Positions 24,300-57,818 of a DNA stretch of 64,000 nt are shown here, piece by piece. This DNA is from Diadema setosum. Taxonomy: Eukaryota; Echinodermata; Echinoidea; Diadematoida; Diadematidae. Every line of letters begins with the position of its first letter. Position 1 is the first letter of the stretch. The notes under the pieces are model-generated. The model was not told the DNA's origin. It was given only the letters and a program-made list of their open reading frames with translations, and searched no databases. Position numbers and translations under genes: made by a program. Location: assembly GCF_964275005.1 (NCBI RefSeq), contig NC_092698.1, forward strand, positions 32,729,162 to 32,793,161, read 5' to 3'.

Positions 24300-24798
24300 A
24301 CTCTGCAAACAGTCAATTGTAAGAGAAATAGCTTTTATTGTGAGGCATTACAAAATTACGCCCATGAGAATCACTTGTTACATAGTACTGACTTTGCAAG
24401 GAGGTACAAGTACCACACCATCTCTTAGCAATGGTTTATGGATTGAAAGTCTAGTTAAACATTCTTTCGGTAAAAAAACAAACAAACAAGCACTTCTGCA
24501 TTTTTTTTCTTTCAGCCAAGCAGTGCAAAGTGATAATAAAGTGACTCAATTTTACCAATTGCAGACTTTTGTCTGTACAGTGTTCTGACAGACTATACAG
24601 ATGCAGACATCAAACTCTGTTTGGTCATTTAATTCAAGTCTTTGTACCACAGTGTATAAAAACCTATGCAATCCTAACTCTACATGCCATTGCAACAATC
24701 ACAATATCTTGTCCCGAACATGATCAGTTCCTGGCCTTGTAATCCTGCAACAATACTGCAAATTGAATAAAACAGCATTAAACATAACTCATTACACT

Positions 24799-24832
<34 letters not shown>

Positions 24833-27800
24833 AGAGAGAGAAAAAAAAATCGAAATTCTGACAATCTATCCCATGAGAAAAGCACACTAATAAACTGATC
24901 AGTTATTGTTTGCAATACACGTACTTTATATTTTTCATTTTGCACACCATTTTGAAGTAATACTAAATCCTGAGAGGGTTCCCAATGTGATTCAAGCACT
25001 AACACACGATCATCGCCATTTAATCTCAAATTCGGTCATTTCAACTGCCTTATCACAGCCATCTGTTTGTGCCAAGTTTCAGGGAATTTCATCCTACACT
25101 TTACAGTCTGACATATTGGTTGATGTCCCTGATGGCCCTATAACCTTTGACTGTAACACAATGACCCACACTGCAATGAGATTATGTAACACTCACAAAT
25201 GCATTAAACACCAGTGCGATCCTCAAGTCATTGACTAGTTCACATTGCAACAAAAAAATAATCTCCTCCTCATGGCTAGACAAGAGACCTCAAAAAAAAA
25301 ATGGCTCTGGTACCATCATCTGGCAAATTCATAAAGCAATAGACAAGAATTATTTCAGGTTACATTTGTTTGTTACATAATTCATGGGAGGTTTGAACCC
25401 AAAGATGGTAAAATCCTCACCGACTAATGATGAATCATTCAGCACTCATATTTCAATACAACAACTTATCTATATGATGGAGCAAATCTAATACCAAAAG
25501 GAACTGGATATCCTTCAAGAAATGAGAGAAAAATCATTTCCCAAAGAAAGAATATAAAATGCTGCCTTGCATTAACTCAAGGCTACTTCATTTAAAAGCA
25601 CATCTACTTTTTTTTAATGAACCCTGCGACATCACTGCAATGAAGAAGAAAAGACAATTTTATGTAGCAACTTTCGAAATAAAAATAATGCAAAATAAAA
25701 GAGATTCAGTACACTCATTACTGAGCAGCACAAATGAAACTATTTAGACTATTTTGAATACACACACTCAATAAACTTATGACAGAGACCAAATTAAGCA
25801 ATTTCCAATTAGCATTTACTTTCATGTCAAAAACACCTAGCAAAATTCACAAGAAATAAAACTGCTTACTTCATACCATTTTGTGAGGGTGACAGAAAAG
25901 TATTGCACATACTGTAAACCTTAACCGGTCTGACAAGTACATTGCACACTCAATATAAAAGATGTTATAAAATTATACCTGTCTCTTACAAGAACCAGGT
26001 TCGCCATGTATTAACCCTTTGACCAAGTTGAATACTGATTGACAAAGAAAACCTCATAACGTTGTACACACTGCCCCGTGTCCCTGGCACAGTGAGGGTT
26101 AACTCTACGAGAAATTACCATGTCTCATGGGCAACAGGTATAGTACCGCAAGAGAATCCTATACCCTGAAAAATTGCTGCATAAACAAAGATCGAGTATA
26201 AAAATGGAGCAAAAAAATAAAAATAAAAAAAAACAAAAAAATGCAACCTGTGAAAACATATCATAATTGGAGTAGCCCTCATGAGCAAAATTGCTACAGA
26301 ACCATAATCATACTTGTTTTTGGTCCGTAACTGTGTCAATACAATAAATGCAATCATTCTAGGGCAGTTGTTTGGGTTGGGGTTTTTTTAATCTTTTTGT
26401 GCTGTTAAGTACCTCCAAAAAATAATAAAACACCAATGAATGAGAGATGCTCAACTTAACTTTTTTGATACAGAAAAATGAACCAAACAGAACTATGGCT
26501 GTTTAATAAAAATCAGCCATGCAATCAGAAAGTCATGGAATTCAAGGCTTCAAATGTTTTCCCTCAAAACAATAACACTGGTTAAGATCACCGATAGTCA
26601 AAATAAATGGAGTGATCAAGTCACTGTCTATGATTGCCTGGTATAGGAAAACATACGTCATTTAGTCTTTCTTAATCTGCGTCCGATTTTAATCAAAAGT
26701 TTTATCCTTTTGCTTGTTTGACTTTGCTTAATACTTGAAAGTCTACTTCACATAGAATGACACTGCATTCAAGTGTCTCTAAATCTGTAGCCTGCTGACA
26801 AGACTTCTGCAAATTTGATTTTGTTGCTGCAATATAATTGTTGGATATATATGTGTGTAAAAGCATAGCCACTTGTGAGAAGCAGTAGTTTCTCCAACCT
26901 CTATTAAAATCATGGATGGATATCAAAATTCCTGGAACAACATCTCTCTTACTTTACATAACTTGACTACAAGAAAAATAATATACATGTAATTCTAATA
27001 AGATATGCAATATTACATACTGATAAACCTTGTGTAAGCTTTGACAAATTATTGCACAAGTTGTAGACCTTTCATCTGACAACACAGAATGGCACCATAG
27101 AAAAACGACTTACACTGTATAAGTATTTGATTGAGCACTAGTTTACAAATATATGATAACAAAACATCACGCATTTCACATCAAACATGTAACCGGAGCT
27201 AGACTTTTCTCTAGCCACTTCATCATGTTGTACAAAATATCACATCTTTACGAAACCAACTGGTGAGGATGCACAAATCAATGTAATGCAAATCAACACC
27301 TACATTTGGTGGTCCGTTTGTCTGTTTGTTTATCCACGGCTCAATGAGGCTCATCGATTCACCTCAGCATCTGTTCTTTTCTTTTCTTTCTTCTAGTCTT
27401 TCCAACCATGGATATAAGGCAAACCTACTTTCTTCAGAGCAAATCACATATAGTATATTCAGTCATAACCACTGGATACACATTGCCTAAGTTTAATTCA
27501 AATGACAAGTGACTTTCTCTTGTATACAAAATACTATGCACATTCAAATACTGTTAAACACCGCTGAGTAAATATCCACTCATGGAATACAATTCCACAT
27601 GTTTTTGAACACCTATCACATATTTCATGAGTAGTCTGTGTAAATATTTGTGCTGTCTTAGAAGTACATTTCATAACAGTGTAGAAGAATCTTATGCATT
27701 GACAGAAGAAACAAAAGATGCGTTAAAATGCATCAAAGGCACAAGAGGAATGAATTCAAAAAATATTGATATCTTTCAGTATTCTTCACTTAGAATTAAA

Positions 27801-28613
27801 ACAAGACAAAAACCTCATTTTCAGTGAGTTCATATTGTACTCCATACATCTCAAGTAGTTACTGAATTCTAATTTTTCAATCCTTGCAAGCCACAGAAAT
27901 ACTACTAAAAATTACCTTAAAAAAAACAAAACAAAACAAAAACAAAAATGTATATTCCATGGGCTGTCTTTGCAAAATGGCTTTCATATTTTTGAGAATG
28001 CATGACAAATATAGATATATTCTAAATGAGAACTATAGGCCCCTGAAAAGGAAATCATAAGTCAGCGTAAATTATGCTCTCGTATGTTAATATCACACCT
28101 AAGAAAACACTGGATTTGTTCTTTGCCAATTCCTAATGATGACATTACAAATATTTAATGAGATGTTGCTTTACTCACAGGAATGACTTTGTAGCTCATT
28201 TTAGGTCACTGGGGATGTGTGCTAACTCACATCACTTGAAGGTCACAATAAAACAGACATTTACAAAATGAGAAATTGCTTGACTTGATTCTGCAATCAA
28301 ACAAGCTATTTGCATTTGAGCTGTTATTTTTCTTTCTTGTGCTAAAAGCCAATTACTAATGACTTACACATGCTAAAGAAACACACACACACACACACAC
28401 AAAACATCTACATCATGATGGACTAAAGAAGTGATTTTAAACATGAGATGTTAATTGTACAAAGTAAAAAAAGCCAATCTATTTTATATAGTTAGGAAAT
28501 ATGTTAATACAAAACCTTGTGAAATATCTGTTGGAGAAAATAACAAAACATACTTATAAGCCACTGTAATAGCAATAGATATTTGTGGCATTGATTACAT
28601 TGATGATGAGAAT

Positions 28614-28626
28614 AATAATAATAATG

Positions 28627-28696
<70 letters not shown>
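28614..28696. repeat. (AAT)n microsatellite
   Basis: About 25 ATA/AAT units with rare interruptions; poly-Ile and poly-Tyr open frames across it are artefacts of the repeat. Confidence 0.95.
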
Positions 28697-28699
<3 letters not shown>

Positions 28700-29171
28700 T
28701 AATAATGAATAACAATAATAATGATAGCAGCAGTAATAAAGAAAAGAATAATATGCATACCAATCTATCTTTTGTAGTTCAAGACCTACATCTGTATTTC
28801 AAGGTCAATACTGTACATAGTAGATTGTCCTTGATTCACTTGATACGAACGGATATAGAAGAGGCAGTCTCATAAACATTACACTGCATATGGGCAAAAT
28901 TGGCAATGATATGGTCATTTAGTGCACAAGCTTGCATCACAGAGTTTCATTGTATGCTAGTCTCAGGGTCAGGCAAAGTAATATCAGCCAGTTACAATTA
29001 AACATCATAAATTGGAAGCCCATGTTCTGTAAAAACAGACAGAGGTATATCAAAGTATCGTTAGTACTCACAAGGTATGGTTGAAGGCATCTTTAGGGAT
29101 CAACTTTTGTACCGTCATTTACAACTTTCTTTATATTTTCACCAAAGCCAAATGCCATCTCTGTTACTTAA

Positions 29172-29340
29172 GGCAGGGCTCCACACTAACTTTTATTTTT
29201 GGTGGCCCAAAGGCAAACATCTGACCTTTTTTGGTGGCCCGCTGAATCCAACACATTGTTTATTTCTGAAATTTTGGTGGCCCGACTTGCATTTTTGGTG
29301 GCCCTGGGCCACCGGGCCACCGTTAGTGTCGAGCCCTGCC
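29172..29340. mobile_element. Short MITE with GGCAGGGCTC ends
   Basis: Left end GGCAGGGCTCCACACTAAC, right end GTTAGTGTCGAGCCCTGCC, with internal repeats of TTTTGGTGGCCC. It lies in the presumed NRAMP 3' region. Confidence 0.75.
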
Positions 29341-29517
29341 TAAGGGATTCAACAGAATATGGGATTGTGGATGTTTCATATATATATGGGATGGGGGGGG
29401 GGGGGGACCTACACCTACCAGTCATAACTGACACACAATACCACCTAATAGAGTGATCATAGTACTTGCCTGCTCTGGGTCACACGGACCTTTTGGAATG
29501 ACTCTTAGCCACAGGAT

Positions 29518-50879
<21,362 letters not shown>

Positions 50880-52630
50880 AGACTTTTAGCGAACCTTACA
50901 GTGGTTGTACTAACTAGGATGGAAGAATGACAGTGGAGAAATTATGCTTTCACACAGAGAGGACTTCTCTTTGTTCACAATTCAAGTTAGGATTTTCCAG
51001 TCAAGACATGTTTTGTTTACATGCATGAACTTAAGTCTGAATATCTGTAATGAAATATAGAAAAAATACATTTTACGGAATAAAGTCTACTTTATACATA
51101 GATCTGTCTACACTGTACTCATAAATCTAGTGGTAGTGTGCTTCTATACATGGTATATTTCACAGATTTTGTAAGTCAGCTGATATTCGCAAGAAGAACG
51201 CAATGCCAAAATACTGCCTTCTGTAACACAACTTATGCACAGTTGTATATTGATTGTCTCATGGTAGAAAATCACTAACTCTTTTCTGGGAAAGTGAAAA
51301 CTGTACCTAGATTTCATATCCCATCAGTGTGTTTATGGTTTGCAAATTCAACCACTCACAAAACTGTCTTTACCAGTCCCAGTTCAAGAAATGTTATGCT
51401 GAGGAAATTAAATACTATCATCACGTATACGTGCAATACTGTGCTGAATGAAACAACCACAAAGACAACTGGAATACAACAATGAACATCATTTTGAGAA
51501 TTTTTGTTTGGAGTGATCTCTAAGAACCTGTAAAAAGTGCTAAATAAATGTTTATTTTCCTTGTTCAGACACAGACAGATTGACATACAAGGTAGGTACC
51601 TACCAGGTACATGCATGCGCACACATACAGTTACAAAGAATTGTGCTATCTACCAGAAAACATTTCACTGTAACCCTTTAAACACACATATAAACATGTA
51701 TCCTTACTTTAAGACTCGCTCTAGATCAAAACAAACTTCACGCAGTTCTAATGATGTCATATAAAGCTTATCACATGGGCCATTGTGTGCTGGTATGAAG
51801 CATAGTGGTGTCAGGAGTGATTTCATGAACAGGTGCATATCCTGTCAATGATTTATGGCTACACTGCACATTAAATTGAAAGAACCCTGCTCAAGAGATA
51901 TCTTGCACTGCCATGGGTATACAAAACATGAACTACATCTGTAAATCCTTGGGCTGGTGCACTGCCAAAGAGTGGGTCATGGGTGGTAACAATTGTATTA
52001 AAATTAAATACTTTAACACAATGTAATTTTGATGCAAAATACGTGTATATATTCACTGCAATGTAGCAATATGTACTTACAAGAGATATGATAAAGATTT
52101 CAATGAAGACCTAGATTGTATACCACTCTAGAAAGAATGAAATACCAGGGAATAATTTGCCAACTCCACTTTGAATTGTAATTTCAGCTGATCAATTGTA
52201 TTTCAAATGGTATCCTGTATACAAAATTGAACATCTATGGCAGAAAGCTGCTGCAAAAAAAGAAGATGCATATTGAATTGAAATGCAATAACAGGAAAAT
52301 TATTCCCTGAATATTCCCTGAATATTCCCTGAATACTTTTCAGTCACAAAGAATATATTCAAGATCAGTCAAATATAGGAGGGAGCTGCAGCCCCTGTAT
52401 GCATCACAAATACATATATTTAAAGTAAATTTCACATTTACAAAGTGAAAGTTCATAGCTTCCATGTCACTCTTATTATTGGCCTGTACTCACTGGAGCT
52501 GGTAATAAATGTTCATCAAATTTACTTTTATACTTGACAAGAAGTTTAAGAGAAAACATTTTATCTGTCTCATCAAATTCTAGATTAGTTGCTAATTTAG
52601 TAAAATTAAATAATGTCTTATATCACATTA
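50880..52630. other. Upstream of the NRAMP coding start, nothing firm
   Basis: Probable 5' UTR or upstream intron. A candidate acceptor (cttccatcctag) ends at 50914. A triplicated CCCTGAATATT occurs at 52306-52335. No promoter motif is assignable. Confidence 0.4.
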
Positions 52631-53539
52631 TGCACCTATCAATTGTAAGACCCACTAGGTGACCCCCGGGAGATGTCAGTCATTGTCAAAGGAGAGTCCA
52701 CTTCTTATTACCATGTACACACCCTCCGTCGCCACTTTGGACTCACCATTCAATGAATTATACGCACCCTCCGTCGCAATTTGGACTTATAAAATTATAA
52801 CAGCAGTTTCGATATGTAAAAATATCCCTCGTAAATATTTATTGTTGAACATTTTCCCCCTCCAAATTCAAATTCGTCGTTCGAGTACATATGGATCGTG
52901 CAGTGCATGCGTGTGAATATGTGCTGCTGCACGGTTACAACTAATGTGCATGCGCATGCATATTGTACATTGCGCTATAGCGGGACTATTTTCAATGCCA
53001 AACCAGCAGCAATCGCAACCGCACGGCACTGCCACACGAAATACATGTACTTTCAAAGATAGCAATCGTGAATAGGTAGGCCTACATGTACACACATTAT
53101 ACATTCATTTTCAATTGGCTTTGAAAAACTGATGTTTCTTTGAAGTGTATTTGTGCATTTGTCAAATATTTGAACTGCAACAGTATTTACTGGTTGTTTT
53201 GAAGAGTTCTCGTTCACATGCATTTACTGATTCTACATTCATGTACATGCGTTGATCGACGCGTCCACGGTATACGGTACCGGTCCTGTGCGTACGTGCG
53301 TATACAACGCGCGTTCGGTGCTGAAAGTACGTAGTGCCAGCAGTGGACTAAATTGGACGCACATCGGGACCCACCCAGTAAAGAGACTGACATTGCCCCA
53401 CCATAACGTCTCTGGCGCGACTCACCAAAGGTGTCCTTGACGGTGCCCTGAGTCCATAATTTTGGCGCAAGTACTCACCCATGCCGCACTTCTCCCGGGG
53501 GTCACATACATGTAGTGGGTCTTACAATTGACAGGTGCA
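52631..53539. mobile_element. DNA element with TTA target duplication and ~45-bp ends
   Basis: The left end TGCACCTATCAATTGTAAGA continues GACCCACTAGGTG and CCCCCGGGAGA; the right end is the inverted copy. TTA flanks both sides (52628-52630 and 53540-53542), as for PIF/Harbinger elements. The interior is partly GC-rich with no transposase. Confidence 0.85.
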
Positions 53540-54179
53540 TTATGGGGTTGGGTGTGTAAGAGCCTTCATTAATTACTTAATCATCAACCAAGAAAACTTT
53601 TTTTTGTTTTGTTTCATAATTGTGTGTGTGTGTGTGTGCGTGTACACTGTACACTATACAATAACTATTAAAAACCTCATGGGGGTGCATGGGGGTGCAT
53701 GGTGTCAATACAGACTACAGGTTTGTGAGTGATGAAGCGCATGATGACCTACTATATCACCTCACCTCATCTACTTCCCTTGACCTTTGACATTCCATGA
53801 CGGACCATTTGGTTGCTTGATTGCTTGATCATATTGCTCAGATGAAACATTACATAGCAACATTTTCATGACCAATTTTAATTAATCGATTGGAACTGCT
53901 GAATCTTCAATCATTTTAATTTGTAACTTGGATTAGTTGTTTGATTTTCGTAATTTTTACACATTCTGCCAAAGTCTATCCCCTGTTACGTTACTGTGGT
54001 GTTGAACTGAATTTCCAATCAAGTTTCGATAGGTTTTCGGAGATATGGAGTCTCGATAGCAAGTGACAAGGTTCTTAAAATTGGTTGGGTCAAAACGTCA
54101 TATTTGGAGCCAGATAATCTCATTGATCTTGAAATACATTTTCATGCATGTGTAAATTTAAACAGAGTGGGCAGTTGGT

Positions 54180-54207
54180 GGGGGGGGGGGGGGTGGGGGG
54201 GGGGGGT
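54180..54207. repeat. Poly-G tract
   Basis: G-run interrupted only by two T bases. Confidence 0.9.
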
Positions 54208-54400
54208 GACCGTAGCCCGTCTTGTCACTGAGTCTGAGCTGAGCTGTGGACACATTGACATTAATCAAACTTTCAGACTTGCTCCCTCCGTGCGTGTAAC
54301 TTATATGTCATGATTTCAGCTAAACATTCTGATCCACAACTGTACTAGTAAAGTAGTATTAATCCCTATTATCAGCTATGTAGTAAGCCATGAAAACTAT

Positions 54401-54970
54401 TAAGGGCTTTTTACACTTGTGTTTCTTAACCCCGGACTTTCTCTGGCCCAGGACTATCGTTAGTCCCGTACCAATTTTTTCAGCTTTTTACACTCGCCAA
54501 TTAGTCCCGTACTATCTCTTGTCCGGGGCTAAGGAGAAAACTGACCTTTTTACACTCGTCTTTCTTAGCCCCGGACTTTCCAAACCACATGAATATTCAT
54601 AATTACGCTGTGTACTGTACACGTACACGCACGCACCGGCAGCACTTGATTACCTCGTTTCTGATTGGTCAGTGAGGGTCGCACTTCGTCTCCGTCGCTT
54701 AGCCCAGGATTATTTTTTCGTTCTGTTTACACTCACTTGCTTGGCACCGCAATTGCGGTGCTAGCACCGCAATTGCGGTGCTAACCCCTGCTATTTTGCA
54801 GGGCCAGATAGTACCGTACTATCGGTGGGGCTAGCCCACTTTGGCAAAAACGAGTGTAAACAGAAAGTGGGCTAAGGATAGTCCCGTACTATCGGTGGGG
54901 CTAAGGCCCCCCCTTAGCCCCACCGATAGTCCGGGGCTAAGCAAAAATTTACAAGTGTAAAAAGCCCTTA
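54401..54970. mobile_element. MITE with TAAGGGCTTTTTACACTTGT ends
   Basis: The left end TAAGGGCTTTTTACACTTGT is mirrored exactly at 54951-54970. Internal words TAGTCCCGTACTATC and CCGGGGCTAAG recur in both orientations. Contains a palindromic 20-mer (GCACCGCAATTGCGGTGCTA) twice in tandem at 54743-54782. No coding sequence. Confidence 0.85.
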
Positions 54971-55530
54971 TAAGTATCACTGCCACTGGCACTGCACTGC
55001 CTACCGCATTGTTCTTACCTTACTGCATCTAGGGCCTACAAGTGTATCACGCGATCACGCTTACGCCAGTCATCAATCAGGGTCTAGCTCTAGGAAATCT
55101 GTCCCGCGTATTGAAATGGAAATCTTGCCGGCTGATGCACTGTATTTTTTACAAAATTGTCGTGATCTGACAACTTCAAAGGCGTTCTCCTTGTTGGTGA
55201 AGATTAGACAGATACTCCAGATCACAGTCCGCCGACCGAGAGTCAAACCCCACGGTGCCTGCCCGCCCGTTGTTTATGGTATAACGTATGTAGCCTAGCC
55301 GGCCAGAGCGCCAAGGCCCGCGGAAGAGGACGGAAAGAGCAGAATGATGAAGCATGCATGTCAGGCCGCCGCGCAGGCTACCAAGGTAGCTCACATGATG
55401 ATTACGAAATCGGGTACCTCTACTAGTTTCAATCAAGCCGTTATATCAATTTAAAATGTATGATCAGCAGAGACAATCAGTAGGCCTATGAATGCCATGT
55501 GGTAATTGTTATCACAGCTTTTATCATCAT

Positions 55531-56102
55531 TATTTCCTCCAAGGAAGGAGGTTATGTTTTCATCGGCGTTGGTTTGTTTGTAGTTAGTTTGTTTGTTTGT
55601 CTGTCTGTGTGCAAAATAACTCAAAAAGTTGTGAACGGATTTGGATGAAACTTACAAAAGTTGATAGATACAAGGAACAGATGATTGAAGTTGGTAGTGT
55701 TCCAGGAATTTTCATGAATTTGTGAAGGATTTTTATCTTTCTGCAGATAGCATCAATAGGTAACAGTATTGATATTGGATTGATTGCATTCGAATGCTAG
55801 ACGTAAGTACCGTAGGCAGGGGCGGATCTAGCTTTTTATAAAGGAGGGGGTTGGGGCGGTATGCGAGGGAGCGTAGCGACCGAGCCCGAGCGAGCGGAGC
55901 GAGCGAGGGGGGGGGGGGAGGGTTTGGGAGGGGGTGTCCACCCTCGCACAGTAGGGATAATTTTTGAAAATCTGTGTGTGAAAATGGCATTTTCTTGCAT
56001 CTAAAACACCACTATTTTTGGTATAGAGGTCATTGCCATAAATAGAAAAAAATAAAATTACAAGTTTAAAAAAAAAAAGATAAGATAAAAAAAAATGGTC
56101 CC

Positions 56103-56133
<31 letters not shown>

Positions 56134-56551
56134 GGGGGGGGGGGGTTGCAACCCCCCCAACCCCCCCTCTAGATCCGCTTCTGGTAGGCCTACACATAGA
56201 CACACTGGCCACTTTGTAAATATTGTAAATAATCATTATTGTATAGTTACTCATGTAAACAGAATAGATATCCCCAATACCAGTTATGATGACATTGGAT
56301 TAATAAATTGTCATTGTCTATTGTCATTATTATCATTAGTGTCATTGCAGTTTGACCTCTCAGGGGTTACACGCTCTAAAGCGCGTGCCCTGCGCACACC
56401 AGCTGGAAGCTGATGATGTATCACATCATGAAAGGCTTCCTATTGGGAAATATATTATTTTGGACAGTTTTTCAGCATGTGATGTGTATTGGTGGAAATT
56501 ATACGCTGCTTGGGGGAGGTCTGCGCTCTCACAGTGCTTTTCTAGTTTTCA
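55531..56551 (-). mobile_element. Dispersed element with GGAGGT ends, copy 2, carrying an insert
   Basis: Inverted relative of 44521-45027: starts with CAAGGAAGGAGGTTATGTTT and a tttgtttgtttgtctg tract, and ends with TTGGGGGAGGTCTGCGCTCTC and CAGTGCTTTTCTAGTTTTCA. It is interrupted by the element at 55817-56183. Confidence 0.65.
55817..56183. mobile_element. MITE with CAGRRGCGGATCTAG ends and GTAGG duplication
   Basis: Left end CAGGGGCGGATCTAG, right end CTAGATCCGCTTCTG. GTAGG lies on both sides. Interior has G-runs, A-runs and (GAGC) words. It is inserted within the older element around it. Confidence 0.8.
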
Positions 56552-56664
56552 TTAATATCCGTTATTATCAGGAGAAGTAGCAGTATTTGTACAATAAAAA
56601 GTAGGGCCTACATTCAAATTCATGCAATTCTTCCATCAAGATGTTGTCCATCAGTTCCATTAAA

Positions 56665-57818
56665 AAACTAGAAATGTCGCTATGGTGACTGGTCTGCCTC
56701 CGCCATAATGCATGATTCTCCTAGTATAGGTCTATATAGTACATGCAGACAAAGTGTGTTTGACAGTTTCACATAATTGGCAAAATATTGACATGTTTGT
56801 CACAAATGTGTTGAATGTTCACCTTCCTTGACCTAGGTATAATCGGATGAATGGGAGAGCAATGTATTTGGGGATTTGACGATTTTTTACTTGACTTTGA
56901 CTCTTTTATAAATTCATGCATTGAGTAATTTTCAAGGTACGGTGGAAAAAATGCAATTTCTGTATAGAATAGTAAATTGTTACCATTTTCACCTGGCCTT
57001 TAACCTTTGACCTTTGACCCTATGACCCTAAAATTCATAAGAGAATCACTGTGACAGGCAGAAAATAGATATGCCCTATGTACCAAGTTTCAAGACAACT
57101 TGAGCCACTTCCGAGATATGGAGGAAGAAATAAAGTTCAGCACTTTCGCTTGATCTCTGACCTTTTGACCTTTGACCTTTATGGCAAAAAAACAAACAAA
57201 CAAAAAACTTCCCAGAGAATCTCTATTGGGTAATACATGTACACCAAGTTTTAAAAAAATCCTGCAGGCATTGCATAAATATGAGGGAAATGGTGAAATT
57301 TTGAAGAGTTGACCTTGACCTTTGACCTCTGACCTTGGACTCAATGACCCCAAATTCCCTAGATAATATTCACTGCCAGTCAGTACATGCACATATACTA
57401 TGTTCCATGAAGATACCTTGAACCATGTCCAAGGTATGGAAAAAAAGTGAAATTTTAACATTTTATTTTTCACTTGACTTTTGACCTTTGACCTCATAAC
57501 CCGAAACTCTCACCAGAGAATCTTAATTGGGCAGTACATGTATACACTAAGTTTCAAGAAAATATCTTCAGGCATTGCATAGATATGGGGGAAATAGTGA
57601 AATTTTGAGCATTTGACCTTGACCTTTTGACCTTGAGCATGCACACCCAAAAGTTGTTAGGCACAACTTCACCCCCTCCAAGTTTCATTAGGATACCTCA
57701 AAAGGTTTTTTAGTTACCGTCTGTCCACAAAATTGATTATGCATGGAGGGACGGTAGAATGGACGGATGGACAACCCGAAAACATGATGCCTCCGGCACC
57801 ACTTTGTGGTGGAGGCAT
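56665..57818 (+). mobile_element. TGACCT-rich dispersed repeat, copy 3
   Basis: Starts AAACTAGAAATGTCGCTATG and CTGCCTCCGCCATAATGCAT. It has many TGACCTTTGACC words and ends GGACAACCCGAAAACATGAT plus GCCTCCGG and GTGGAGGCAT. Same plus orientation as copies 1 and 2. Confidence 0.8.

Larger units (their letters stand above)
24300..29517 (-). other. Probable long 3' UTR and 3' flank of NRAMP
   Basis: No coding exon is convincing on either strand. The stretch is AT-rich and poor in the transposons that fill the rest of the window, except a small inverted-repeat element at 29172-29340, an (AAT)n tract at about 28614-28696 and a poly(A) run near 24800. A minus-strand AATAAA near 24335 could be the transcript end, which would give a 3' UTR of about 5 kb. 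This is inference. Confidence 0.35.

Noticed and set aside
28561-28566. CAGTGG hexamer on the minus strand as an iron-responsive element loop
   Set aside because: The bases either side do not form the required five-pair stem or the bulged C.
28504-28875. Poly-Tyr and poly-Ile open frames
   Set aside because: Produced by the (AAT)n tract in several frames.
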